From Xanthomonas massiliensis (GTDB lineage Bacteria; Pseudomonadota; Gammaproteobacteria; Xanthomonadales; Xanthomonadaceae): 64,000 nt of DNA. The translations under genes and the position numbers were made by a program. Each line of letters opens with the position of its first letter. The stretch's first letter is position 1. The DNA lies in the NCBI RefSeq assembly GCF_900018785.1, contig NZ_FCOY01000007.1:1-64000 (forward strand), given 5' to 3'. Below the pieces are notes generated by a model that saw only the letters and a program-made list of their open reading frames with translations, did not search any database and was not told where the DNA came from. Shown one piece after another: positions 20,004 through 29,400 of the stretch.

Positions 20004-20471
20004 ATGTCGCCCACCGTCTTCCGCCTCGGCCTGAACCTGTGGCCGCCGTTCCTGTTCACCGGCATCCACGTCACCGCGCTGGCGCCGGGCTGGCGCCATG
20101 CCCGGGTGGAACTGCGCCAGCGCTTCTGGAACTGCAACTACGTCGGCACCCACTTCGGCGGCAGCCTGTTCGCCATGACCGACCCGTTCTGGATGCTGCT
20201 GCTGATGCACCAGATCGGCCGCGACCATTTCGTCTGGGACAAGGCGGCCGAGATCGAGTTCGTCAAGCCCGGCCGCGGCACGGTGGCGACCGAGTTCACC
20301 CTCGACGAGGCCACCCTCGCGCAGATCCGCGCCGCCACGGCCAACGGCGAGAAGTACCTGCACTGGTTCACCAACGAGGTGGTCGATGCCGCCGGCGAGG
20401 TCGTCGCCCGCGTGCGCAAGCAGGTCTACGTGCGGCTCAAGCCGCGCGCGCGAACCCCGGGCGGGGGCTGA
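20004..20471 (+). CDS. DUF4442 hotdog-fold protein (thioesterase-like)
   Basis: A 155-residue protein resembling DUF4442, a hotdog-fold family related to acyl-CoA thioesterases. The segment RQRFWNCNYVGTHFGGSLFAMTD matches the conserved helix region (N-x-x-G-T-x-F-G-G-S), and the C-terminal beta sheet ends VARVRKQVYVRLKP. No substrate is known. It is separated by 108 bases from cnoX and by 113 from the DUF502 gene, all on the plus strand, so it probably has its own weak promoter (CAGAAT about 30 bases upstream). It could act on acyl-CoA or acyl-ACP, but this is family inference. Confidence 0.8.
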   Translation: MSPTVFRLGLNLWPPFLFTGIHVTALAPGWRHARVELRQRFWNCNYVGTHFGGSLFAMTDPFWMLLLMHQIGRDHFVWDKAAEIEFVKPGRGTVATEFTLDEATLAQIRAATANGEKYLHWFTNEVVDAAGEVVARVRKQVYVRLKPRARTPGGG

Positions 20472-20584
20472 GCCGGACCCGGACCCGGACCCGGGCCGCC
20501 GGGCTTCGGCAAGGCCCATTCCGCCACAGCACCGTTGCGCCCAGGGCTATAGCCGCGGTGCGCCGCGCGCACGACAATACGCGC

Positions 20585-21250
20585 ATGACCGAATCCCCCC
20601 CCCGCCCGTCCCTGCAACGCCTGTTCCTGACCGGCCTGCTGACCCTGCTGCCGCTGTGGCTGACCTGGGTCGTGGTCAAGTTCGTGTTCGTACTGCTGTC
20701 GGGGATCTCCAGCCCGATCGTGGTGCCGATGTCCGAACGCATCGCCGCCTCGTTCCCGCACTACCTGGGCTGGATCAAGGCGCTGTGGGTGCAGAACACC
20801 ATCGCCATGGTCGCCACCCTGCTGGTGGTGCTGGCGGTGGGCATCCTCAGCCGGCGGGTGATCGGCCAGCGCCTGCTGGGCTGGTTCGAGGCGGTGATGC
20901 ACCGCATCCCGCTGGCCAACATCGTCTACGACAGCGTGCGCAAGCTGCTGGACATCCTCCAGACCCAGCCGGGCAGCACCCAGCGCGTGGTGCTGATCGA
21001 CTTCCCGCACCGGGACATGAAGTCGGTCGGCCTGGTCACCCGCGTCATCAAGGAGCACGGCACGGGACGGGAGCTGGCCGCGGTGTACGTGCCGACCACG
21101 CCCAACCCGACCTCCGGCTACCTGGAGATCGTGCCGGTGGAGCTGCTCACCCCCACCGACTGGACCGTGGACCAGGCGATGAGCTTCATCATCTCCGGCG
21201 GCGCCGTTTCCCCGGAGAGCGTGCCCTTCACGCGTACCGCGGACCGCTGA
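20585..21250 (+). CDS. DUF502 membrane protein
   Basis: A 221-residue member of the DUF502 (COG2928) family of small membrane proteins with unknown function. Two transmembrane segments are visible: about residues 14-36 (LTGLLTLLPLWLTWVVVKFVF) and about 70-90 (MVATLLVVLAVGIL). They are followed by a conserved soluble part, including MHRIPLANIVYDSVRKL and LIDFPHRDMKSVGLVT. The ATG at 20585 follows the -10-like GACAAT closely. It is followed four bases later by the YhhQ gene, so the two are almost certainly cotranscribed. Nothing in the sequence indicates a specific role. Confidence 0.88.
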   Translation: MTESPPRPSLQRLFLTGLLTLLPLWLTWVVVKFVFVLLSGISSPIVVPMSERIAASFPHYLGWIKALWVQNTIAMVATLLVVLAVGILSRRVIGQRLLGWFEAVMHRIPLANIVYDSVRKLLDILQTQPGSTQRVVLIDFPHRDMKSVGLVTRVIKEHGTGRELAAVYVPTTPNPTSGYLEIVPVELLTPTDWTVDQAMSFIISGGAVSPESVPFTRTADR

Positions 21251-21254
21251 GGCG

Positions 21255-22052
21255 ATGACCGATTCCACGCTCGACGACCGGGCCGTACGCCTGTTCATCG
21301 TGCTGGCCGCGTTCTTCTGCGCCAACGCGGTGCTGGCCGAGTTCATCGGCGTGAAGATCTTCGCGCTGGAGGACACCCTTGGCATCGCGCCGCTGGACTG
21401 GAACCTGTTCGGCCAGACCGGCTCGCTCAGCTTCACCGCCGGCACCCTGCTATGGCCGGTGGTGTTCGTGATGACCGACACCATCAACGAATTCTTCGGC
21501 CAGCGCGGCGTGCGCTTCATCTCCTGGGTGACCGTGGGCCTGATCGGCTACGGCTTCGTGTTCGCCTACGCGGCCATCCACCTGGCGCCAGCCGCCTGGT
21601 GGGTCGGCGCGGCACGCGGGCAGGGCGTGCCGGACTACCAGGCCGCCTTCGCCGCGATCTTCGGCCAGGGCATGTGGACCATCGCCGGCTCGCTGGCCGC
21701 ATTCCTGATCGGCCAGCTGGTGGACGTGGTGGTGTTCCACCGCATCCGCCGCGCCACCGGCGAACGCCATGTCTGGCTGCGCGCCACCGGTTCCACCGCG
21801 GTATCGCAGCTGGTGGACAGCTTCGTGGTCATCTGGATCGCCTTCGTGCTCGGTCCCCAGCACTGGCCGGTGCCGCAGTTCCTGGCGGTGAGCACGGTCA
21901 ACTATGCCTACAAGCTGCTGTGCGCGATCGCGCTGATCCCGCTGCTGTACCTGATGCGCCACGGCATCGACGCCTACCTCGGCCAGGAGCGCGCCACGCG
22001 CCTGCGTGCGGCCGCCGCCGCCGACGGCCCCGCCCTGCCTCGACATTCATGA
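21255..22052 (+). CDS. yhhQ: Queuosine-precursor transporter YhhQ family (COG1738)
   Basis: A 265-residue membrane protein with about six or seven transmembrane helices, matching the YhhQ/DUF165 vitamin-uptake family. The hallmark FVMTDTINEFFGQRGVRF (T-D-x-x-N-E-x-x-G) is present, as is the late STAVSQLVDSFVVIWIAF. E. coli YhhQ imports preQ0/preQ1, precursors of the tRNA base queuosine. It starts four bases after the DUF502 stop and is probably coupled to it. The length is slightly above the E. coli protein because of extra loop residues near position 115 and a C-terminal tail. Confidence 0.9.
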   Translation: MTDSTLDDRAVRLFIVLAAFFCANAVLAEFIGVKIFALEDTLGIAPLDWNLFGQTGSLSFTAGTLLWPVVFVMTDTINEFFGQRGVRFISWVTVGLIGYGFVFAYAAIHLAPAAWWVGAARGQGVPDYQAAFAAIFGQGMWTIAGSLAAFLIGQLVDVVVFHRIRRATGERHVWLRATGSTAVSQLVDSFVVIWIAFVLGPQHWPVPQFLAVSTVNYAYKLLCAIALIPLLYLMRHGIDAYLGQERATRLRAAAAADGPALPRHS

Positions 22053-22151
22053 GCGCGAGCGAACCCGGCGTCGCGGCGTGACCTTCGAGGCTGGCCGTGT
22101 GCCGGCGAATGGGGCACTCTGCGGCCTTTGCCGTAGTTCGTGGATCCCCGG

Positions 22152-24236
22152 ATGTCCTTGCCTGCCCCGATCGTGCGCCTGCTGGCGCTGGCCGTCGCCG
22201 CCCTGCTGAGCCTGCCCGCGGCCCCCGGCGCCGAAGCCGCCCCGAAGAAGAAGGCCACGCCGGCCGCCAGCCAGGCCAAGGGCACCGCCAAGGCCAAGGC
22301 CCCCGCGAAGGCCAAGGGCGCCGACACGGGCAAGGCGTCCGCGAAGGCCAAGAACACCGGCAAGGGCAAGAGCGCCGGCACCGGCAAGGCCAAGGACACC
22401 GCCAAGACGAAGAAGGCGACCCGTTCCACGTCCCGCACCCCGGCGCGGAACGCTCCCCGCACCCCGGCACGCGCGGCGGCCCCGGCCAAGGTGGACAAGG
22501 CCACCCAGCTCAACCGGCTCTACGACGGCTACTGGGACGCCACGCTCAAGCTCAATCCGCTGCAGGCCACGCTCAACGGCGACTCGCGCTGGGACAGCGA
22601 GCTGCCCAACTTCCTGTCGCCGGCCTACCGCCAGCAAAGCCACGAGCTGACCCTGGAATGGCTGGGCAAGGTGCAGAAGCTCGGCCCGGACGGCCTGCAG
22701 GGCCAGGACCTGCTGAGCTACCAGGTGTTCGTGCACGACGCGCAGATGGCGCTGGAGGCGGAGAAGTTCCCCTCGTGGATGCTGCCGGTGAACACCTACT
22801 ACAGCGTGGCCAACGTCATGGCCGTGCTCGGCTCGGGCGCCGGCGCGCAGCCGTTCCGCTCGGTGCAGGACTACGACGCCTGGGCGCATCGCGCGCTCGG
22901 CATCCCGGCGCTGTTCGACCAGGCCATCGACAACATGCGCCAGGGCGTGGCCGCCGGGGTGGTGCAGCCGCGCGCACTGATGGAGCAGGTGCTGCCGCAG
23001 CTGGACAGCATCATCAAATCCAGCGCCGAGGAGAGCCTGTTCTGGGGCCCGGTGCGCAACATGCCCGACACGTTCGCGCCCGAAGACCGCGCGCGCATCA
23101 CCGAGGACTACAAGCGGCTTATCGAGAACCGGATCATGCCCGCCTACCGCGCCCTGCGCGGCTTCATCGCCACCCAGTACCTGCCGGCCTGCCGCGCCAG
23201 CGACGGCCGCGGCGCCCTGCCCGGCGGCGCGGACTGGTACGCCTTCGACGTGCGCCAGGCCACCTCGACCACGCTGACCCCGGCGCAGGTGCACCAGATG
23301 GGCCTGGACGAGGTGGCGCGCCTGCAGGACCAGATCGCCCAGGTGATGAAGCAGGTCCGCTTCCGCGGCACGACGGCCAAGTTCTTCCGCAGCATGCAGA
23401 CCGAGCGGCGCTTCGCCTTCCGCGACAGCGCGGCGATGCTGGCCGCCTACCGCGACCTGCAGGCCCGTGCCCAGGCCACCGCGCCGCGCCTGTTCGCCAC
23501 GCTGCCGCGCGCGCCGCTGGAGATCCGCCCGGTCGAGCCGTTTCGTGCCGCCACCGCGCCGGCCGTGTCCTACCTGCCGCCGACGCAGGACGGCAGCCGC
23601 CCGGGCATCCTGTGGATCAATACCGCCAATCCCGGCGAGCGCCGCACCTGGGAAGCGCAGGCCCTGTTCCTGCACGAGGGCATTCCCGGGCACCACTACC
23701 AGCTCGGCCTGCAGCAGGAGCTGGAAGGCTTGCCGCGCTTCCGCCGCTTCGGCGGGGAGACCGCCTTCATCGAGGGTTGGGGCCTGTATGCCGAATCGCT
23801 GGGCCAGCAACTGGGCTTCTACCAGGATCCCTACGACTACTTCGGCTACCTGCAGGGCGACCTGAAGCGCGCCGCGCGCGTGGTCGCCGACACCGGGCTG
23901 CATGCGCAGGGCTGGAGCCGCGAGCAGGCCGAGGCCTACCTGCGCGACACCGCGATGTTCGACGAGAACGACGCCGATGCCGAAGTCGAGCGGATGATCG
24001 CCATTCCCGGCCAGGTGCTGGCCAACAAGATCGGCGAGATGCAGATCCAGCAACTGTCGCGCCAGGCCCGGGCCCGGCTCGGCGCCGCCTTCGATCCGCG
24101 CGAGTTCCACGCGGTGGTGCTGCAGGGCGGCTCGGTGCCGCTGGACATCCTGCAGGCCCGCGTGGAAGGCTGGATGGCGAGCAAGCAGCCGGCCGGGCGC
24201 GTGGAGGTCGGGGCTCCCACCCAAGGGGACAAGTGA
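22152..24236 (+). CDS. DUF885 family metallopeptidase with a lysine/alanine-rich N-terminal segment
   Basis: A roughly 694-residue exported protein. A signal peptide (about residues 1-27) is followed by an unusual Lys/Ala/Gly/Thr-rich low-complexity stretch (about 32-115), then the DUF885 peptidase-like domain. The metal-binding signature is HEGIPGHH at 508-515, with a downstream GETAFIEGWGLYAESLG helix supplying the expected Glu. Members are thought to be zinc carboxypeptidase-like enzymes related to M32 thermolysin-fold peptidases. A GTG 12 bases upstream is possible, but ATG 22152 gives a cleaner signal peptide. The stop overlaps the next start by one base (TGATG). The basic stretch looks like histone H1 tails and is not part of the family core. 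Confidence 0.88.
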   Translation: MSLPAPIVRLLALAVAALLSLPAAPGAEAAPKKKATPAASQAKGTAKAKAPAKAKGADTGKASAKAKNTGKGKSAGTGKAKDTAKTKKATRSTSRTPARNAPRTPARAAAPAKVDKATQLNRLYDGYWDATLKLNPLQATLNGDSRWDSELPNFLSPAYRQQSHELTLEWLGKVQKLGPDGLQGQDLLSYQVFVHDAQMALEAEKFPSWMLPVNTYYSVANVMAVLGSGAGAQPFRSVQDYDAWAHRALGIPALFDQAIDNMRQGVAAGVVQPRALMEQVLPQLDSIIKSSAEESLFWGPVRNMPDTFAPEDRARITEDYKRLIENRIMPAYRALRGFIATQYLPACRASDGRGALPGGADWYAFDVRQATSTTLTPAQVHQMGLDEVARLQDQIAQVMKQVRFRGTTAKFFRSMQTERRFAFRDSAAMLAAYRDLQARAQATAPRLFATLPRAPLEIRPVEPFRAATAPAVSYLPPTQDGSRPGILWINTANPGERRTWEAQALFLHEGIPGHHYQLGLQQELEGLPRFRRFGGETAFIEGWGLYAESLGQQLGFYQDPYDYFGYLQGDLKRAARVVADTGLHAQGWSREQAEAYLRDTAMFDENDADAEVERMIAIPGQVLANKIGEMQIQQLSRQARARLGAAFDPREFHAVVLQGGSVPLDILQARVEGWMASKQPAGRVEVGAPTQGDK

Positions 24237-25327
24237 TGGCACGTGGCCGGGCGGGCGTGTGGAAGGCAGGTGGCCTGGTGCTGGCGGCGCTGCTGCCGGC
24301 CGCGCTCCAGGCCGCGCCCGTGGTCGCCGCGCCGGATGCCGGCATCGACGGCCTGATGGCGGCCTACGACGGCCAGGTGCCGGGCGCCTCGGTGCTGGTG
24401 CTCAAGGACGGCCAGCCGGTGTTCCGCCGCGGCTACGGCCTGGCAGTGCTCGAGGACGGCATCCCCGCCGGCCCCAAGACCAATTACCGCCTGGCTTCGG
24501 TGAGCAAGCAGTTCACCGCCGCGGCGATCCTGCTGCTTGCCGAGGACGGCAAGCTCTCGCTCGACGACCCGGTGAAGAAGTGGCTGCCGGGCCTGCCGCC
24601 GGTGGCCGACCCGATCACCCTGCGCCAGTTGCTCAGCCATACCGGCGGCCTGATCGACTACGAGGATCTGATGCCGGCCGACCAGGCCACGCAGCTGCAC
24701 GACATCGACGTGCTGCACCTGCTGGAGAACGAGGACCGGCTGTACTTCGCCCCCGGCACGCACTACCGCTACAGCAACGGCGGCTACGCGCTGCTGGCGC
24801 TGATCGTCGGCAAGGCCTCCGGGCAGGACTTCGCCACCTTCCTGCGCCAGCGCATCTTCCTGCCGCTGGGCATGGACGGCACCGTGGCCCACCAGGACGG
24901 CGTGGACACCGTCGTCCACCGCGCCTACGGCTACAGCCTGGCCGAGGGCCACTGGCAACGCACCGACCAGAGCATGACCAGCGCGGTGCTGGGCGACGGC
25001 GGCATCTATTCCTCCATCGACGACCTGGCCAAGTGGGACGCGGCGCTGTACGACGAGCGCCTGCTCAAGGCCGATTCGCTGCGCCAGGCCTTCAGCCCCG
25101 CAACCCGGACCGACCAGCCGGACGTGCCGTTCTACGGCTTCGGCTGGCGCATCAACGGCGACACGCTGTGGCACAGCGGCGAGAGCATCGGCTTCCGCAA
25201 CGTGATCGTGCGCTGGCCGAAGCAGCACCTGACCGTGATCGTGCTGACCAACCGCAACGACCCGGAACCGTACCGGCTGGCGCTGCGGATCGGCGACCGC
25301 TGGCTGCCGCCGCCGGCCCGGCCATAG
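24236..25327 (+). CDS. Beta-lactamase-fold serine hydrolase
   Basis: A 363-residue exported member of the class C beta-lactamase/D-alanyl-D-alanine peptidase family. A signal peptide ends near residue 25 (ALQAAP). The catalytic SxxK is S88-V-S-K91 and the second motif is Y179-S-N181; the third (K/H-x-G) is probably HSG in LWHSGESIGF. These enzymes may hydrolyse peptidoglycan peptides, esters or D-amino-acid peptides, and beta-lactamase activity is not implied. Translation is coupled to the DUF885 gene (TGATG overlap), suggesting the two extracytoplasmic hydrolases work together. Confidence 0.9.
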   Translation: MARGRAGVWKAGGLVLAALLPAALQAAPVVAAPDAGIDGLMAAYDGQVPGASVLVLKDGQPVFRRGYGLAVLEDGIPAGPKTNYRLASVSKQFTAAAILLLAEDGKLSLDDPVKKWLPGLPPVADPITLRQLLSHTGGLIDYEDLMPADQATQLHDIDVLHLLENEDRLYFAPGTHYRYSNGGYALLALIVGKASGQDFATFLRQRIFLPLGMDGTVAHQDGVDTVVHRAYGYSLAEGHWQRTDQSMTSAVLGDGGIYSSIDDLAKWDAALYDERLLKADSLRQAFSPATRTDQPDVPFYGFGWRINGDTLWHSGESIGFRNVIVRWPKQHLTVIVLTNRNDPEPYRLALRIGDRWLPPPARP

Positions 25328-25353
25328 CCCACCGCGCAGGTGGCGGTGGAGCG

Positions 25354-25435
25354 GTTCGCTGCCGCCGGCACCGGCCTGCCGGGAACCGCATCGCCGCATG
25401 GCCGTGCCTGTTGGCGCGGCGCCGCGGCAGCGAAC
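25354..25435. repeat. 12-bp perfect inverted repeat with a nested hairpin
   Basis: GTTCGCTGCCGC (25354-25365) pairs with GCGGCAGCGAAC (25424-25435). Immediately inside the left arm is a second hairpin, CCGGCA/TGCCGG (365-370 with 377-382). It lies between the serine hydrolase stop and the ABC ATPase start, in a 262-base gap. It may attenuate or process the transcript; no T-tract follows. Confidence 0.5.
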
Positions 25436-25589
25436 GCGCGCCGGCCCCATGTTCGCCCGGCGCCGCATCCGGTGGCCGCGATGCCGCACCGCACCACTTC
25501 CGCCCTACCACATCGGATGGTGACTTTCGGCGCTTGCCGCGGCGCACGGATGCCGCGAACACTCGGGCATTCGACCAAGGAATGTCCGC

Positions 25590-26483
25590 ATGCTGCAGAT
25601 CCGCGACCTGACCAAGACCTACGGCAACGGCGTCAGGGCCCTGGACGGGGTCAACCTGGACATCCCGCGCGGCATGTTCGGCCTGCTCGGCCCCAACGGC
25701 GCCGGCAAGTCCTCGCTGATGCGCACCCTGGCCACGCTGCAGGAAGCCGACTCGGGCAGCGCCACGCTGCAGGGCAGCGACGGCCAGGTCATCGACGTGC
25801 TGCGCGACAAGGACGCGGTGCGCCGCCAGCTCGGCTACCTGCCGCAGGATTTCGGCGTCTATCCCAAGGTCAGCGCGCTGGACCTGCTCGACCACTTCGC
25901 CGTGCTCAAGGGCATCACCGCGCGCGGCCCGCGCAAGGAAGTGGTGGAAGGGCTGCTGCAGCAGGTCAACCTGTGGGACGCGCGCAAGCGCCGGCTCGGC
26001 ACCTATTCCGGCGGCATGCGCCAGCGCTTCGGCATCGCCCAGGCGCTGCTCGGCGACCCGCGCCTGGTGATCGTGGACGAGCCCACCGCCGGCCTGGATC
26101 CGGAGGAACGCAACCGCTTCCTCAACCTGCTGGCCGAGATCGGCGAGAACGTGGCGGTGATCCTGTCCACCCACATCGTCGAGGACGTGACCGACCTGTG
26201 CCCGACGATGGCGATCATGAACAAGGGCCAGGTATTGCTGGCCGGCCGCCCGGCCGAGGCGATCGAGGCGCTGCGCGGGCAGGTGTGGCGCAAGCAGGTG
26301 AGCAAGGCCGCGCTGCCCGGCTACGAGGCCAGCCAGACGGTGCTCTCGACCCGGCTGGTGGCCGGCCACCCGGTGATCCACGTATTCAGCGCCGAACGCC
26401 CGGAGGACGGTTTCGAACCGGTGGCGCCGGACCTGGAGGACGTCTACTTCCAGCGCCTGCGCCTGCAGGCGCGTGCGGCCTGA
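25590..26483 (+). CDS. ABC transporter ATP-binding subunit
   Basis: A 297-residue ATPase of an export-type ABC system. Walker A is GPNGAGKSS (about residue 34), the Q-loop lies in LGYLPQDFGVYP, the signature is YSGGMRQRFGIAQALLG, Walker B is LVIVDEPTAGLDPEE, and the switch His is in STHIVED. A C-terminal extension of about 80 residues follows the nucleotide-binding domain. AAGGAA lies about 8 bases before the ATG. The permease gene with its fused peptidase starts 14 bases later, so they form one transporter of unknown substrate. Confidence 0.93.
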   Translation: MLQIRDLTKTYGNGVRALDGVNLDIPRGMFGLLGPNGAGKSSLMRTLATLQEADSGSATLQGSDGQVIDVLRDKDAVRRQLGYLPQDFGVYPKVSALDLLDHFAVLKGITARGPRKEVVEGLLQQVNLWDARKRRLGTYSGGMRQRFGIAQALLGDPRLVIVDEPTAGLDPEERNRFLNLLAEIGENVAVILSTHIVEDVTDLCPTMAIMNKGQVLLAGRPAEAIEALRGQVWRKQVSKAALPGYEASQTVLSTRLVAGHPVIHVFSAERPEDGFEPVAPDLEDVYFQRLRLQARAA

Positions 26484-26496
26484 GCGGGGGCCGGCC

Positions 26497-29400
26497 ATGA
26501 CCCTCGCTTTCCTGCGCTTCGAGCTGCGCGAGCAGCTGCGCTCGCCGTTGCTGTGGCTGATTGCCGTGCTGCTGGCGCTGCTCGGCTTCGCCGCCGCCTC
26601 CAGCGATGCGGTGCAGATCGGCGGCAGCGTCGGCAACATCCACCGCAACGCGCCGACGGTGATCGCCACCTTCCTGACGGCGTTCACGCTGCTCGGCCTG
26701 CTGGTCAGCGCGCTGTTCGTCAGCAACGCGCTGCTGCGCGACTTCGACCTGGGCACCGACGCGCTGGTGTTTTCCAAGCCGGTGCGCCGCCGCGACTACC
26801 TGGCCGGACGCATCGGCGCGGCGCTGCTGGCCTGCCTGGCGATCTACGCGGTGATCGCGCTGGGGATCTTCGTCGCCCAGTTCATGCCGTGGATCGATTC
26901 GGCGCGGCTGGGACCGGTGCGGCTGGGTCCCTACCTGTGGACCTTCGCGGTGATGATCCTGCCGAACGTGCTGTTCACCACCGCGCTGCTGGCGCTGCTG
27001 GCGGCGGCCACCCGCGGCATCCTGTGGGTGTACATCGGCGTGATCGTGTTCGTGACGCTGTACGGCGTCACCCGCGCGCTGCTCGTCGACGTCGACAACC
27101 AGCACCTGTCGGCCCTGCTCGATCCGCTGGGCATCCGGGCCCTAGCGCTGAGCATCCGCTACTGGTCGGCCGAGGAGCGCAACGCCGCGCTGCCGCCGCT
27201 GACCGGCTACCTGCTGCAGAACCGCGCGCTGTGGCTGGCCGTGGCCGCCGCCCTGTACGCGGCCACCTTCGCGGTATTCCGCACCACCCGCACCGGCAGC
27301 GGCGGCGGCCGCCCGTCCAGGAAGCTCGCCACGGATGCAGTGCCCGCGCGCCCGGCCGTCGCCGCACCGCACGTGGCGCCCACCTTCGGCGCCGGCACCG
27401 CCTGGCGCCAGCTGTTTTCCCTGGTGCGCCTGGACAGTGCCGGCGTGCTGCGCAGCGTGCCGTTCCTGGTCCTGCTGGCCATCGGCGTGGCCAACCTCCT
27501 GCCGAACGTCTTGTTCCGCCAGAGCATGTACGGCACCGCGATCTGGCCGGTCACCTCGCAGATGCTGCTGGCGATCCACCAGGCCTACAGCTGGCTGTTG
27601 ATAATCGTGGTGCTGTTCTACGCCGGCGAGCTGGTGTGGAAGGAGCGCGGAGCCGGCACGGCCGGCATCACCGATGCCATGCCGGTGCCGAACTGGGTGC
27701 CGCTGCTGGGCAAATTCCTCGTGCTGCTGGTGGTGATCGCCGCATTCCAGGCGGTCGGCGCCCTGACCGCGATCGCCGTCCAGCTGGGCAAGGGCTATAC
27801 CCACGTCGAGCCGCTGCTGTACCTGAAGACGCTGGCGCTGGGCTCGATCGTCTACGTGCTGATGGGCGGGATGGCGCTGGTGCTGCAGGTGCTGAGCAAC
27901 AACAAGTTCCTCGGCTATGCGCTGCTGGTGCTGGTCCTGGTCGGGCAGGCGGTGCTGGGCATGCTCGACTACACCCAGAGCCTGTACAACTTCGGGACCT
28001 GGCCGGTCGCGCCGTATTCGGACATGAACGGCTACGGCCATTTCCTGGCCGGCCAGCTGGCCTTCCAGGGCTACTGGGCGCTGTGCCTGCTGGCGCTGAT
28101 GCTGCTGGCGGCGATGCTGTGGGTGCGCGGCAGCGACGGCGCCTGGCGCATGCGCGCCAGGCTGGCACGCCAGCGCGCGCGCGGGCCGCTCGGCGTGGCG
28201 CTGGCGGCGAGCGTGCTGGCCTTCGCGCTGGCCGGCGGTGCGCTGTACTGGAGCACCAACGTGCGCAACGAGTTCGTCTCACCCGAACAGCACCTGGACC
28301 GCCTGGCCCGCTACGAGCGCGAGTACCGCCGCTACCTGGACCTGCCGCAACCGCGCATCGTCGCCGTGCACAACGAGGTCGATCTGCATCCGGAGACCCA
28401 ATCGCTGCGCATCGACGGCCGCTACCGGATCCGCAACACCCACGACACGCCGATCGCCGACGTGCACGTCCTGGTGCCCGATGACCGCACGCTCGCCGCC
28501 ATCGACCTGGGCGGGGCCCGGCTCGTCCGCCACGACGCGCCGCTCGGCTACCGCATCTACCGGCTGGACCGCCCGCTGCAGCCGGGCGAGGAACGCGAGG
28601 TGACGTTCCGCGTGGACCTGCACCCGACCGGGATCACCGCCGACGTGGCGCAGAGCCAGGTGGTGGACAACGGCAGCTTCTTCAACAGCGGCATCCTGCC
28701 CTCCTTCGGCTACGACCCGGCCGGGGAGATCGAGGATCGCAACGACCGCCGCAAGCGCGGGCTGGGCGAGCCGCACCGCATGCCGAAGCTGGAGGACCGG
28801 GCCGCGCGCGCCAACACCTACGTCGCCCGCGACGCCGACTGGATCGATTTCACCACCCGCGTGTGCACCGCGCCTGACCAGATCGCGCTGGCGCCGGGCT
28901 ACCTGCAGCGCGAATACGTGCGCGACGGACGGCGCTGCTTCGACTACGCCATGGACCGGCCGATGCTGGACTTCTACGCCTACCTGTCGGCGCGCTGGCA
29001 GGTGAAGAAGGCCTACTACAAGGACATCCCGATCGAGATCTACTACGACCCCAAGCACCCGTACAACGTCGATCGCATGATCGAGGCGGTGCGCAAGTCG
29101 CTGGCCTACTACGAGGCCAATTTCTCGCCCTACCAGCACCGCCAGGTGCGGATCATCGAGTTCCCCGGCTACGCCCGCTTCGCCCAGAGCTTCGCCAATA
29201 CCATCCCCTACTCCGAGTCGCTCGGCTTCATCGCCGACCTGCGCGACCGCGACGACATCGACTACGTGTTCTACGTCACCGCGCACGAGGTCGCGCACCA
29301 GTGGTGGGCCCACCAGGTGATCGGCGCCGACGTGCAGGGCGCCACGATGCTGTCCGAATCCCTGGCCCAGTACTCGGCGCTGATGGTGATGGAGCGCGAG

